Shown here one piece after another: positions 25,013 to 33,183 of a stretch of 64,000 nt of DNA (position 1 is the first letter of the stretch; each line of letters opens with the position of its first letter). The stretch is taken from contig CBIHRS010000015.1 in assembly GCA_966212505.1 (NCBI GenBank), positions 1 through 64,000 of the forward strand, written 5' to 3'. Made by a program: the position numbers and the translations under genes. A model generated the notes under the pieces. It was not told the origin of the DNA, did not search any database, and saw only the letters and a program-made list of their open reading frames with translations. The stretch comes from CAMLIZ01 sp966212505. GTDB taxonomy: Bacteria > Pseudomonadota > Gammaproteobacteria > Burkholderiales > Burkholderiaceae_C.

Positions 25013-25780
25013 CTATGGCTTGCAGCGGATGTCTTCGCCGAAGAACTTCTTCGACAGCGTGGCGTAGGTGCCGTCGGCCTGCAGCTCGCGCAGCGTCTGG
25101 TTGAAGGCATTGGCCAACGAGGTGTTGCCCTTGGCCACGGCCGCGCCGTTGCGCTCGACGAACAGCAGCCCCGCGATGCGCAGGCCGGCCGCGGCATTGG
25201 CGGCCACCGCGGCGCGGGCCACCGCGGGGTCGGTGATCCATGCATCGGTGCGGCCCGAGATCAGCGCGCTGCGCGCATCGGTGTCCTGCGGGAAGTTCTT
25301 GACCTCCTTGACGCCGGGCACCTTCTTCAGCTCGTCGAGGAAGGTGGTGCCGGTCTGCACCGAGACGGTCTTGCCTGCGAGGTCCTTGCCTTCCTTGATG
25401 GCCACATCCTTGGTCACGATGATGCCGCCGCCGCAGAAGTGCGGCTCGGTGAAGGTCACGGCCTTGGCGCGCTCGTCGGTGATCGCATGGCCGGCGATCA
25501 CCAGGTCCCAGCGGTCGTGCCGCAGGCCGGCCAGCAGCGCATCGAAGCTCAGCGCCTTCCATTCGATGGCCACGCCCCACTTCTTGGCAATGGCCTCGGC
25601 CAGCTCGATCTCGAAGCCGCTGAGCCGCGCGCCCTGGAAGAAGTTGTAGGGCGGGTACTGGCCCTCGGTGGCCATCACGATCTTGCCGTCCTTCTTGATC
25701 TCTTCGAAGGTGCGTGCCTGCGCGGGCAGCACGGCGGCCAGCGCAAGCAGGCCGGCGGCCAGCGTCTTGATCAGCTTCAT
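25013..25780 (-). CDS. Orphan periplasmic amino acid-binding protein
   Basis: A 255-residue family 3 binding protein with signal peptide ending AQA. It is a paralogue of the ast importer's binding protein (17826-18590): compare IVMATEGQYPPYNFF and IEWKALSFDALLAGLRHDRWDLVIAGH. No permease or ATPase adjoins it, and a terminator follows, so it is expressed alone and probably loads an importer encoded elsewhere, perhaps the ast one. The ATG at 25780 has GAGGAGAG upstream; the longer frame to 25888 is not supported. Its promoter region carries the operator at 25861-25878 and is shared with a divergent LuxR-type regulator gene. Confidence 0.9.
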   Translation of the reverse strand: MKLIKTLAAGLLALAAVLPAQARTFEEIKKDGKIVMATEGQYPPYNFFQGARLSGFEIELAEAIAKKWGVAIEWKALSFDALLAGLRHDRWDLVIAGHAITDERAKAVTFTEPHFCGGGIIVTKDVAIKEGKDLAGKTVSVQTGTTFLDELKKVPGVKEVKNFPQDTDARSALISGRTDAWITDPAVARAAVAANAAAGLRIAGLLFVERNGAAVAKGNTSLANAFNQTLRELQADGTYATLSKKFFGEDIRCKP

Positions 25781-25860
25781 GAAGTCTCTCTCCTCGGGTG
25801 ATGAAAAGTCGTGGGCTTTCTCGTTGCCGGCAAAGATAATCACGAAGCGCCGCGCGCTCC

Positions 25861-25878
25861 ATCTCCCTTTGGGGATAC
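25861..25878. promoter_or_regulatory. Operator shared with dgcN promoter (copy 3)
   Basis: ATCTCCCTTTGGGGATAC; its reverse complement GTATCCCCAAAGGGAGAT aligns with GTATCCCCAGCGGGATAG found before dgcN. It lies 81 nt upstream of the binding-protein ATG and 13 nt upstream of the LuxR-type regulator ATG. A site for that regulator is the likely reading: activation leftward and autoregulation rightward. Confidence 0.55.
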
Positions 25879-25890
25879 GTCCATCCACTC

Positions 25891-26775
25891 ATGAGCCACT
25901 CTCCCCGCATCGGCCTGCACCTCGACGGTGCCATGGCCGCTGCCCTTGCTGCGATGGTGCAGGCCATCGGCACCCCTTCGTTCTTCGATGCGGCCATCGA
26001 CCTGCTGGGCACCGCCTGCGCCATCGACTCCGGCGGCGCGATGGTGTTCTTCCGCCACCAGCGGCCGCGCCGGCTGGTGCACCGCTTCAATGCCGCCGAA
26101 CGCAAGCTGCCCGAAGAGAGCTACCTCGACGGCCCCTACGCGCTCGACCCGAGCTACCAGCTCTTCCTGCGCGGCGCCGGCAGCGGCGTGTACTGGCTGC
26201 GCGACACCGCGCCCGACGATTTCTTCGAGAGCGAATACCACCGCGTGTTCTATTCGCAGATCGGCCTGTCGGACTCCATCGACCTGATGCTGCGCATCGA
26301 CGACGACACCGCGCTGCTCTACTTCGTGGAGCGCAGCGCGCGCAACCCGGCCTTCCAGGCCGCCGATGTGGCAGCGCTGAACCTGCTGCTGCCGTGCATC
26401 GCCGCGGCCACCCTGCGGCACAACGCGCTCGCGCTGGCCAGCACGCCGCCCGAGGTCGACACGCTGACGCACCGCAAGGTGCAGAGCACGATCGACAACT
26501 TCGGCCGCTCGCTGCTCACGCAGCGCGAGCGCGAGGTGCTGTTCTACATGCTCAGCGGCTATTCGTCGGCCCTCACCGCCGAGCGGCTGCAGACCACCGA
26601 AGGCACGATCAAGATCCACCGCAAGAACATCCACCGCAAGCTCGACATCGGCTCGCAGGCGGAGCTGTTCTCGCTGTTCATCAAGTGCATTCCCTTCGCC
26701 TCGCCCGAGGCGCCGGCCGATCCGCTGCAGGCCTACCAGAGCAAGCCGGCCACGCGCGGCCCGATGCTGCGCTGA
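25891..26775 (+). CDS. LuxR-family transcriptional regulator
   Basis: A 294-residue regulator with a C-terminal LuxR-type helix-turn-helix at about residues 209-262 (LTQREREVLFYMLSGYSSAL, TTEGTIKIHRKNIHRKLDI). The N-terminal 200 residues have no receiver aspartate and do not look like an acyl-homoserine-lactone domain; a ligand-binding role is possible. It is divergent from the orphan amino acid-binding protein with the operator between them. The same operator stands twice before dgcN, so it is the best candidate regulator for both. The family is sure, the targets are inferred. Confidence 0.87.
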   Translation: MSHSPRIGLHLDGAMAAALAAMVQAIGTPSFFDAAIDLLGTACAIDSGGAMVFFRHQRPRRLVHRFNAAERKLPEESYLDGPYALDPSYQLFLRGAGSGVYWLRDTAPDDFFESEYHRVFYSQIGLSDSIDLMLRIDDDTALLYFVERSARNPAFQAADVAALNLLLPCIAAATLRHNALALASTPPEVDTLTHRKVQSTIDNFGRSLLTQREREVLFYMLSGYSSALTAERLQTTEGTIKIHRKNIHRKLDIGSQAELFSLFIKCIPFASPEAPADPLQAYQSKPATRGPMLR

Positions 26776-26836
26776 CGCGCGGCGCATCGGCGCAAGTCGC
26801 GGTCGCTTCGCCAAAAGATTGCGCAGGGGCCATCCC

Positions 26837-26842
26837 TAGAAT
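26837..26842 (+). promoter_or_regulatory. -10-like box before the 26916 gene
   Basis: TAGAAT in the 140-nt gap after the LuxR-type gene, about 75 nt before the next start codon. No clear -35. The rest of the gap holds nothing I recognise. Confidence 0.35.
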
Positions 26843-26915
26843 GAAGTCCATCACATAGCGACCGCGGCATCACGCGGCAACAGAGCGGGAGACACCTTTG
26901 AGATGAACCCCGCTC

Positions 26916-27686
26916 ATGGAAACCCGCTCACGTCATTGCGATGCGCTCGCGCGCCTGTGCCGCACCTGCCTGGGCCAGCCCGGACTCAAGTGCCTGGTGT
27001 TCGAAGCCTTGCTTCACGCACCGCTGATCCTGCTCGGCGAACAACCGGCCGATGCGCCCGCCGAGGCTGCGCACCTCGTGCAGATCCTGCATCCCGCACT
27101 CGGCGTGCGCGTGTTCTCGAACGCGGTGTTCTCGCATCCCGATCACTTCGATGCATTCGCGGCCGGCCTGGGCGGCCCCTTCCGTCCGTTGCGGCCCGAG
27201 CCCGGCCCGGCGCTGGCGCGCATGCTGGCCGATACCGGCTATCCGATCGTGGTGGATGCCGGCACCGGCCACGCCATCGCGCTGTCGCATGAGGAGGTGC
27301 GCATCTGGCTCGATGCCGTGGAAGCCTTCGCGCCCGAGCCTGAGCCCTTGCCGCCCGGCCCCTGCGAGCTCAGCCCCACGCAGGCGCCTCAGCTGCTGCG
27401 CGACCGGCTGGCCATCCACCTGTCGCAGCTGCCCGGAGTGGCGCACGCCTACCTGTGCCGCGCGCGACCCAGCGATCTGGCGCTGCCTTGGCGGCAGCTG
27501 CTGATGGTGGAGTGCAGCAGCCCCGGCACGATCGACCGCCTGCAGCGCGCGCTGCCGCTGCTGAGCCTGGGGCTGCCCTCGGGCGTGGCGCCCGAAGGCC
27601 TGCTCGAAGTGCGACGCGACCTCTACCTCCGTGGCGATGCCAAGGCCATGCTGATCCCGGTGTACGACCGCCCGGCGGCCTGTTGA
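26916..27686 (+). CDS. Hypothetical protein (possibly SseB-like)
   Basis: A 256-residue soluble protein with GC-rich coding character and no signal peptide or membrane span. I do not recognise it with confidence. The layout, an N-terminal alpha/beta half containing FSHPDHFDAFAAGLGGPFRP and GYPIVVDAGTGHAIALS, then a C-terminal half ending in LYLRGDAKAMLIPVYDRPA, recalls SseB-type proteins. Alternative starts in other frames just upstream were discarded. It lies between the LuxR-type gene and a tiny gene on the same strand; the 24-nt gap to the latter suggests co-transcription. Confidence 0.6.
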   Translation: METRSRHCDALARLCRTCLGQPGLKCLVFEALLHAPLILLGEQPADAPAEAAHLVQILHPALGVRVFSNAVFSHPDHFDAFAAGLGGPFRPLRPEPGPALARMLADTGYPIVVDAGTGHAIALSHEEVRIWLDAVEAFAPEPEPLPPGPCELSPTQAPQLLRDRLAIHLSQLPGVAHAYLCRARPSDLALPWRQLLMVECSSPGTIDRLQRALPLLSLGLPSGVAPEGLLEVRRDLYLRGDAKAMLIPVYDRPAAC

Positions 27687-27710
27687 CACCTACACGCTCG
27701 GGACACCCTC

Positions 27711-27965
27711 ATGCTGCTGCACATCTGGAAGATCGACCTCACGCCGGAGCTCGCCCGGAACATCGAGGCCTACACCCACGCGATGGTCCGGCCCTCGCCG
27801 GCCGTGTTCTTCACCCGCGCCTGCGAGACGGAGGCGGTGAGCGCGTGGTCCGCCACCGAGAGCGCCACACCGGCCGAGCGCGACGAGCACCGGGCGCTGG
27901 TGGACGAGATCGAGATCAGTTGCCTGCTCAGGGCGGAAAGGCGACTGCCTGGCCGCCTTCCCTGA
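27711..27965 (+). CDS. Small hypothetical protein
   Basis: An 84-residue protein, soluble, mixed charge, no recognisable motif. It starts MLLHIWKIDLTPELARNIEA and follows the 26916 gene by 24 nt, ending 5 nt before the stop of the convergent dgcA. A GC-rich third codon position in the first 60 codons supports coding. I cannot assign a function. Confidence 0.45.
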   Translation: MLLHIWKIDLTPELARNIEAYTHAMVRPSPAVFFTRACETEAVSAWSATESATPAERDEHRALVDEIEISCLLRAERRLPGRLP

Positions 27966-27970
27966 CGCGG

Positions 27971-28957
27971 CTACCCCCACAAGGCCGCCGCAGGCGGCTG
28001 CATCAGCCCGCCTTCGCAGCGCATCGGGTGCTCGCGGTCGCGCCGTTGCAGCAGCGGCCCGTCGAGGTCGACATAGCGGCAGTACTGGCCGACGAGGAAC
28101 GATGGCGCCATCGCCAGCGAGCTGCCGCACATGTTGCCCACCATCAGCCCGAAGCCCAGCCGCCGCGCCTCGCGCACCATCGCCAGCGCCTCGGTCAGGC
28201 CGCCGCATTTGTCGAGCTTGAGGTTGACGTACTGGTAGCGGCCCACCAGGCCGGGCAGCGAATCGCGGTCGCGGCACGACTCGTCGGCCGCCAGCGGGAT
28301 CATCGGCTGCAGGCCTTCGAGCTCGGCATCGGCGCCCTGCGGCAGCGGCTGCTCGACCAGCTCGACGCCCAGCGCTGCCAGCTTGGGCAGCAGGCGCTCG
28401 AGCAACCCGCGCGACCAGGCCTGGTTGGCGTCGACCACCAGCCGCGCGCGCGGATGCTCCTCGCGCACGATGCGCACCACGTCGATGTGGCGCTCGGCAT
28501 CGGCCTTGAGCTTCAGCAGCGGAAACGGCCGCGCCTCGCGTGCCTTGCGGCGCAGCGCGGCTTCGTCGCACAGGCCGAGCGTGAACGCGGTGGTCAAGGG
28601 ATCGAGCGAGGTGAGACCGGCCGCACGCCACGCGGGCAGGCCGGTCTGCTTGGCGCGCAGGTCCCACAGCGCGCAGTCGAGCGCGTTGCGGGCGCCGCCC
28701 TTGGGCAGCAGGTTGAGCAGGTCTTCCCCGCTCAGCGGCTGGCCGAGGCGTGGCGCCACCGCGGCGATCTCGCGCACGATGCTCGTGGGCGTCTCGCCGT
28801 CGTAGTCGACGCCCGCCGCCTCGCCGCGGCCGATGCGGCCCTGCTCGTCGCGCAGCGTGACCAGCACCACGTCCTGCGTGGTGTAGGTCTGTCCCGCGAT
28901 CTCGAACGGCTCGATCAGCTCCCAGTGCTCGATCGCCGTGGTGCAGCCGATCATCAT
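27971..28957 (-). CDS. dgcA: Enolase-superfamily epimerase, N-acetyl-D-glutamate racemase DgcA-like
   Basis: A 328-residue enolase-superfamily protein of the dipeptide-epimerase group. Catalytic K149-L-K151, metal ligands D176 (DANQAW), E202 (VEQPLP) and D225 (AADES), and the second lysine K247 (NLKLDK) are all present. In the D-glutamate pathway described in marine bacteria and archaea, DgcA racemises N-acetyl-D-glutamate to N-acetyl-L-glutamate after DgcN acetylates D-glutamate. Its start overlaps the stop of the dgcN-like gene (ATGATGA), which strongly supports that pairing over a cell-wall L-Ala-D/L-Glu epimerase role, the main alternative. Confidence 0.85.
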   Translation of the reverse strand: MMIGCTTAIEHWELIEPFEIAGQTYTTQDVVLVTLRDEQGRIGRGEAAGVDYDGETPTSIVREIAAVAPRLGQPLSGEDLLNLLPKGGARNALDCALWDLRAKQTGLPAWRAAGLTSLDPLTTAFTLGLCDEAALRRKAREARPFPLLKLKADAERHIDVVRIVREEHPRARLVVDANQAWSRGLLERLLPKLAALGVELVEQPLPQGADAELEGLQPMIPLAADESCRDRDSLPGLVGRYQYVNLKLDKCGGLTEALAMVREARRLGFGLMVGNMCGSSLAMAPSFLVGQYCRYVDLDGPLLQRRDREHPMRCEGGLMQPPAAALWG

Positions 28958-29961
28958 GATGCGAGCAGCGCATCGGCCAGGGCCTGCACGCCGCCGCGCA
29001 TCGGGTCGACCACCGGCAGCCCCAGCTGTTCGCTCACGCGCCGCGCATAGGCCTGCCACTCGGCATCGCCCAGGCTCGACGAGTTGATGCTGATGCCGAT
29101 GCAGCGGATGGCCTTGTTGGTGAGACGGCCGGCCTGCAGGTAGGCCTCGATCGCCTCGCCCAGATCGGGAATCGGAAAGTCCGGATGGCCTTCGATCGTC
29201 TGCCGCTCGGGGTCGTGGCACAGCACGATCGCATCGGGCTGCGAGCCGTGCAGCAGGCCCAGCGTCACGCCTGCATAGGCGGGATGGAACAGCGCGCCCT
29301 GGCCTTCGATCACGTCCCAGTGGTCGGGCACGTTGTCGGGCGACAGCTGCTCGGCCGCGCCGGCGATGAAATCGGAGATCACCGCATCGATGGCCACGCC
29401 CGAGCCGGTGATCAGGATGCCGGTCTGCCCGGTGGCGCGGAAGCTCGCATGCACGCCCATGGCCCGCAGCGCTTCGGTCAGGGCCAGCGCGGTGTACTTC
29501 TTGCCCAGCGCGCAATCGGTGCCCACGGTGAGCACGCGCCTGCCGCTGCGCTTGCGGCCGGTGCCCGCGGGAAACGGCGTGTCGCTGTGGCGCACGTCGA
29601 TCAGTCGCACGCCGCGCCGCTTTGCCGCCGCCTCGAGCTGGCCGAACGACGCGAGCCGCGTGTGCAGGCCGCTCACGATGTCCAGGCCCGCGTCGATCGC
29701 ACTCTCGATCGCGGCCAGCCAGTGCGGCGGCAACGCGCCGCCCGCAGGCGCCACGCCGATCACCAGCGAACCGGCGCCGCGCTCGGCCGCCTCGCGCGGC
29801 GAAAGCCGCGGCAGGCCCAGCGTGACGGTGGCTTCGGGCAGGGCGAATTCGCCCACCACCTTGTCGCGCGACCAGTCGCGCAGGCCGAAAGCCGTCTTGG
29901 CATCGGACTTGACCTGCACGTCGCCGAGGAACAGGAGGTAGGGTTGACGGAGCTGATGCAT
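28954..29961 (-). CDS. dgcN: DUF1611 protein, D-glutamate N-acetyltransferase DgcN-like
   Basis: A 335-residue DUF1611 protein. Residues 147-155 (GTDCALGKK) form a P-loop-like segment typical of the family; AGLDIVSGLHTRL and IEGQGALFHPAYAGVTLGLL are also family blocks. DgcN-type members acetylate D-glutamate with acetyl-CoA. The gene directly precedes dgcA with overlapping codons. Start at 29961; no strong ribosome-binding site. Two copies of an 18-bp operator lie 83 and 139 nt upstream. The product, N-acetyl-L-glutamate, would need a deacetylase from elsewhere; AstE-like enzymes act on the succinyl analogue, so a link to the neighbouring pathway is only a thought. Confidence 0.83.
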   Translation of the reverse strand: MHQLRQPYLLFLGDVQVKSDAKTAFGLRDWSRDKVVGEFALPEATVTLGLPRLSPREAAERGAGSLVIGVAPAGGALPPHWLAAIESAIDAGLDIVSGLHTRLASFGQLEAAAKRRGVRLIDVRHSDTPFPAGTGRKRSGRRVLTVGTDCALGKKYTALALTEALRAMGVHASFRATGQTGILITGSGVAIDAVISDFIAGAAEQLSPDNVPDHWDVIEGQGALFHPAYAGVTLGLLHGSQPDAIVLCHDPERQTIEGHPDFPIPDLGEAIEAYLQAGRLTNKAIRCIGISINSSSLGDAEWQAYARRVSEQLGLPVVDPMRGGVQALADALLAS

Positions 29962-30043
29962 GGGTGTCTCACTGCAGAAAAATGATCGGAGTGGCATCAG
30001 CATGCCGGGCGGCCCGCATGAAGGGAAGGCTTGCACCGCCCCG

Positions 30044-30117
30044 CTATCACCAGCGGGATAGAGCGGCGCGGCAGGTGCCAGCCGCCGAGCGGCGCCGCCC
30101 TATCCCGCTGGGGATAC
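30044..30117. promoter_or_regulatory. Paired operators upstream of dgcN (copies 1 and 2)
   Basis: CTATCACCAGCGGGATAG at 30044-30061 and CTATCCCGCTGGGGATAC at 30100-30117. The second is the reverse complement of a near match to the first (CAGCGGGATAG shared over 11 bp). The centres are 56 bp apart. A third copy lies at 25861-25878. They fall in the 261-nt gap between dgcN and the NADH dehydrogenase gene. Confidence 0.6.
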
Positions 30118-30222
30118 AGCGGCGGTGTGCGTGGCTTGCAAAACGATGTCGCGTCGGCGCAAGCAGTGAACACGGGCGATGCCCAGAATCCCGCTCACCA
30201 TGATCTTCATCTGATTCACCCC

Positions 30223-31539
30223 ATGCCCCGCACCCCACACCAGCTCGTCGTGGTCGGCGGCGGTGCCGGCGGCCTCGAACTCGCCACGCGCCTCGGCCGC
30301 TCGTTGGGCCGCAGCGGCCAGGCGGCGATCACGCTGGTCGACCCCGAACGCACCAGCCTGTGGAAGCCGCTGCTGCATGAAGTGGCCGCCGGCAGCCTCG
30401 ATCCCGCGCGCCACGGCCTCGACTACCTGGCCCAGGCCCGGCGCCACCACTTCCAGTTCCGCCTCGGCCGCATGGACGGCCTCGACCGCACGCGCCGCGT
30501 GATCCACATCGCCGAGACGCTGGACGATCGCGGCGAAGTGCTGGTGCCGCGGCGCACCCTGCCCTACGACACGCTGGTGATGGCGGTGGGCAGCCAGTCG
30601 CATCACTTCAACACGCCCGGTGCCGCCGAGCATGCGATCAGCCTCGACAGCCCCGCGGCGGCGCAGACCTTCCACCGCCGGCTGGTCGATGCCTGCGTGC
30701 GCGCCAGCCTGCGTGCGGGCCAGAGCGGCGGTCGGCCTCGCATCTCGGTGGCCATCATCGGCGCCGGTGCCACCGGCGTGGAGCTGGCCGCCGAGCTGCG
30801 GCACACGCTGCGCGAGCTGGTCGAATACGGCCGCGAAGGCATCGATCCGCTGCGCGACATCGACCTCACGATCATCGAGGCCGGTCCGCGCGTGCTGCCG
30901 CTGCTGCCCGAGCGGGTGTCGGCCACCGCGCTGCAATTGCTGCAGCGCCTGCGCATCGCCGTGCACACCGGCGAGCGCGTGACGGCCGTGCATGCCGGCC
31001 ATGTGGACACCGCATCGGGCCGGGCCGTGCCGGCCGACCTGGTGGTGTGGGCCGCCGGCATCCAGGCTCCGCCCTTTCTGGCGCAGCTCGACGGGCTGGA
31101 GACCAACCGGCTGCATCAATTGCAGGTCGGGCCCACGCTGCAGACCACGCAGGACGATCACGTCTACGCGCTGGGCGATTGCGCCGCCTGCCCGCTCGAC
31201 GGGCAACGCAGCGTGCCGCCGCGCGCGCAGGCCGCGCACCAGCAGGCGCAATACCTCGCCCGCGCCCTGCAGCGCCGTGTGCGGGGCCTGTCGGTGACAC
31301 CCTTCCGCTACCGCGACTTCGGTTCGCTGGTGTCGCTCGGCGAGTTCAGCACCGTGGGCAGCCTGATGGGCGCATTCGCCAGCGGGAGCTGGTTCGTCGA
31401 GGGGCATGCCGCCCGGCTGATGTACCTGAGCCTGTACAAGAAGCGCGAGCTGGCGCTGCACGGCTGGCTGCGCACGCTGCTGGCCACCGTGTCGCGGTGG
31501 ATCGACCGGAGGACGATGCCGCGGGTGAAGCTGCACTAG
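30223..31539 (+). CDS. ndh: Type II NADH dehydrogenase (NDH-2)
   Basis: A 438-residue flavoprotein passing electrons from NADH to quinone without proton pumping. FAD-binding GGGAGGLE lies near residues 11-18, the NAD-binding GAGATGVELA near 180-190, and the second FAD contact YALGDCA near 315; the C-terminal 60 residues with an amphipathic/hydrophobic stretch are typical for membrane association. No Shine-Dalgarno sequence precedes the ATG; a CAGAAT box at 30184-30189 would give a leader of about 27 nt, which includes a tiny ATG-ATC-TTC-ATC-TGA frame. The 3' end overlaps the convergent lipocalin-like gene by 4 nt. Confidence 0.9.
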   Translation: MPRTPHQLVVVGGGAGGLELATRLGRSLGRSGQAAITLVDPERTSLWKPLLHEVAAGSLDPARHGLDYLAQARRHHFQFRLGRMDGLDRTRRVIHIAETLDDRGEVLVPRRTLPYDTLVMAVGSQSHHFNTPGAAEHAISLDSPAAAQTFHRRLVDACVRASLRAGQSGGRPRISVAIIGAGATGVELAAELRHTLRELVEYGREGIDPLRDIDLTIIEAGPRVLPLLPERVSATALQLLQRLRIAVHTGERVTAVHAGHVDTASGRAVPADLVVWAAGIQAPPFLAQLDGLETNRLHQLQVGPTLQTTQDDHVYALGDCAACPLDGQRSVPPRAQAAHQQAQYLARALQRRVRGLSVTPFRYRDFGSLVSLGEFSTVGSLMGAFASGSWFVEGHAARLMYLSLYKKRELALHGWLRTLLATVSRWIDRRTMPRVKLH

Positions 31540-32105
31540 TCTTTCGTCGCAGGCACCTCGGCAGGCAGCCGCTGCCAGACCGACAGCGGCGTCGAGCCAT
31601 CCGCCCTGGGCGGCACACGGTAGCTGAGCTGGCCATTGCTCAGGTCGTAGCCGCGCACCTGCACGGTCCCCTCCCAGTTGGGAAACGACGAGCCCTCGAT
31701 GCGGAACGTGAGCGTGCCGGCACGCTCGTCGACCGCCACCGTTCCGTAGTGCGTGCTGGATCCCATGACCGCCGACTGGTAATCCTCCGGCGAGCCGGCG
31801 GACTTGTCGGCGCTGCGGAATCGACGGCGTTCACGCTTGAAGATCTGCAGCGAATAGCGCCCCGCAGCGTCGACCACGAGCCGCCCGCCGGGCTGCTCTC
31901 CGTAGTCCCTGACACGAACACCATCGGCGCGGATGGCATCGGCGGCCACCAGGGTCCATGTTCCCTGCAACAGATGAACGTCCTGCTTCACTTCACACCT
32001 CGCTCCTGTAGAAACCTTGGAAGTCCCGGCCCACGCGCCGCCGCCGCAGGCCGCTGCGAGAACAAGCAGACAAAGAACTGACAGCATCGATGCTCGTGGC
32101 TTCAT
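31536..32105 (-). CDS. Exported lipocalin-like protein
   Basis: A 189-residue protein with an N-terminal export signal (LSVLCLLVLAAACGGGAWAG) and a beta-rich mature region opening LLQGTWTLVAAD, the hallmark of the lipocalin-like domain family. AAAC at residue 20 could be a weak lipoprotein box, so it may be anchored. Ligand unknown. It is divergent from a LysR-type gene 107 nt away, so that regulator may control it. The 3' end overlaps the ndh stop codon. Confidence 0.75.
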   Translation of the reverse strand: MKPRASMLSVLCLLVLAAACGGGAWAGTSKVSTGARCEVKQDVHLLQGTWTLVAADAIRADGVRVRDYGEQPGGRLVVDAAGRYSLQIFKRERRRFRSADKSAGSPEDYQSAVMGSSTHYGTVAVDERAGTLTFRIEGSSFPNWEGTVQVRGYDLSNGQLSYRVPPRADGSTPLSVWQRLPAEVPATKD

Positions 32106-32167
32106 GGGATGGGGCTCGCTGACCGGGGATGGCAGGACTCTCGCCCATCGAGAATCGGCCGTGAAGG

Positions 32168-32177
32168 CCTTGCAAGG
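32168..32177. promoter_or_regulatory. Palindrome between lipocalin-like gene and LysR gene
   Basis: CCTTGCAAGG, a perfect 10-bp palindrome 35 nt before the LysR-type start codon in the shared 107-nt intergenic region. Candidate autoregulatory site; short, so chance is possible. Confidence 0.3.
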
Positions 32178-32212
32178 TCAAAGCACCTGTTCCGGATCGG
32201 AGAAGATGCCGA

Positions 32213-33118
32213 ATGGAAGTTGAAGAGATGACCCTTTTCGTCTGCGCAGTGCAGGCCGGCAGCCTCTCCGCAGCGGCACGGCAGATGGGCTTCTCGCCCG
32301 CCGTGGCGAGCAAGCGCCTCGCGAGGCTGGAAGCGGGATTGGGCGTACGGCTGCTGCAGAGAACATCGCGCAGGCTGTCGCTCACCGAGGAAGGAAAACT
32401 GTTCTACGAACGATGCCAGCTGATCCTCGAGGAAATGGACGCCACCCGGCGCTTGCTGAGCAGCGGCCGTGAAGAAGTGCGGGGCGTGCTGCGCATCGCG
32501 GCCACCACGTCGCTCGGCCGGCGCTGGGTCGGGCCCCTGGTATCGGCGTTCAGCGCCCGGCATCCCGATGTCACCGTCAAGCTGCTGCTCAGCGAGCGCA
32601 TGGTGGACCTCGTCGACGAAGGCATCGACTGCGCCGTGCGGGTGGGAAGCAACGCGGATTCGAGGCTCGTGGCCCGCACGCTGGCGCCGAGCCGCCGCGT
32701 GGTGTGCGCGTCGCCGGAGTACTTGGAACGCCATGGCCGCCCGGAACATCCGGAAGACCTGCGCGCCCACCACTGCCTGGTCCTCACCACCGCCGATGGC
32801 GCACTGCACGCCGACTGGCTCTTCGCCGGCACCGACGGCCAGCCCTTCAAGGTCAGGGTCTCAGGACGCCTCGTCACCGACAACGGCCAGCAGGTGCACG
32901 ACTGGGCCGTGGCCGGCCATGGCATTGCACGGCGCTCGTGGTGGGATGTGGCAGCGGATCTGGCCGAAGGCCGGCTTGTCGAGGTGCTGGAGCCCTGGTC
33001 GCAGGTCGACGCCCCCATCAGCGTGATCTATCCGTCACGCCGCCTGCTGCCCGCAAGAACCCGCGCCTTCATCGATGCGCTGGTGGCCCACTTCGCGCAG
33101 GGAATCGCGCAGCCTTGA
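32213..33118 (+). CDS. LysR-type transcriptional regulator
   Basis: A 301-residue LysR regulator of the CrgA/AaeR-like subgroup: winged helix-turn-helix at residues 3-60 (GSLSAAARQMGFSPAVASKR, RRLSLTEEGKLFYERC) followed by the effector-binding region (ERMVDLVDEGIDCAVRVG is typical of this subgroup). GGAGAAG lies 7 nt before the ATG. Divergent from the lipocalin-like gene. The effector is unknown. Confidence 0.92.
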   Translation: MEVEEMTLFVCAVQAGSLSAAARQMGFSPAVASKRLARLEAGLGVRLLQRTSRRLSLTEEGKLFYERCQLILEEMDATRRLLSSGREEVRGVLRIAATTSLGRRWVGPLVSAFSARHPDVTVKLLLSERMVDLVDEGIDCAVRVGSNADSRLVARTLAPSRRVVCASPEYLERHGRPEHPEDLRAHHCLVLTTADGALHADWLFAGTDGQPFKVRVSGRLVTDNGQQVHDWAVAGHGIARRSWWDVAADLAEGRLVEVLEPWSQVDAPISVIYPSRRLLPARTRAFIDALVAHFAQGIAQP

Positions 33119-33171
33119 TAGCCCTCATGCGAGGCATCGCGTCACTGACCAAAGTCACATGCGCCTCCCGC

Positions 33172-33177
33172 TAGACT
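33172..33177 (+). promoter_or_regulatory. -10 box of the candidate small RNA
   Basis: TAGACT placed so that initiation is expected at about 33184, exactly where the first stem of the candidate small RNA begins. No good -35 hexamer at normal spacing, so an alternative sigma factor or activator is possible. Confidence 0.45.
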
Positions 33178-33183
33178 TTCCCT

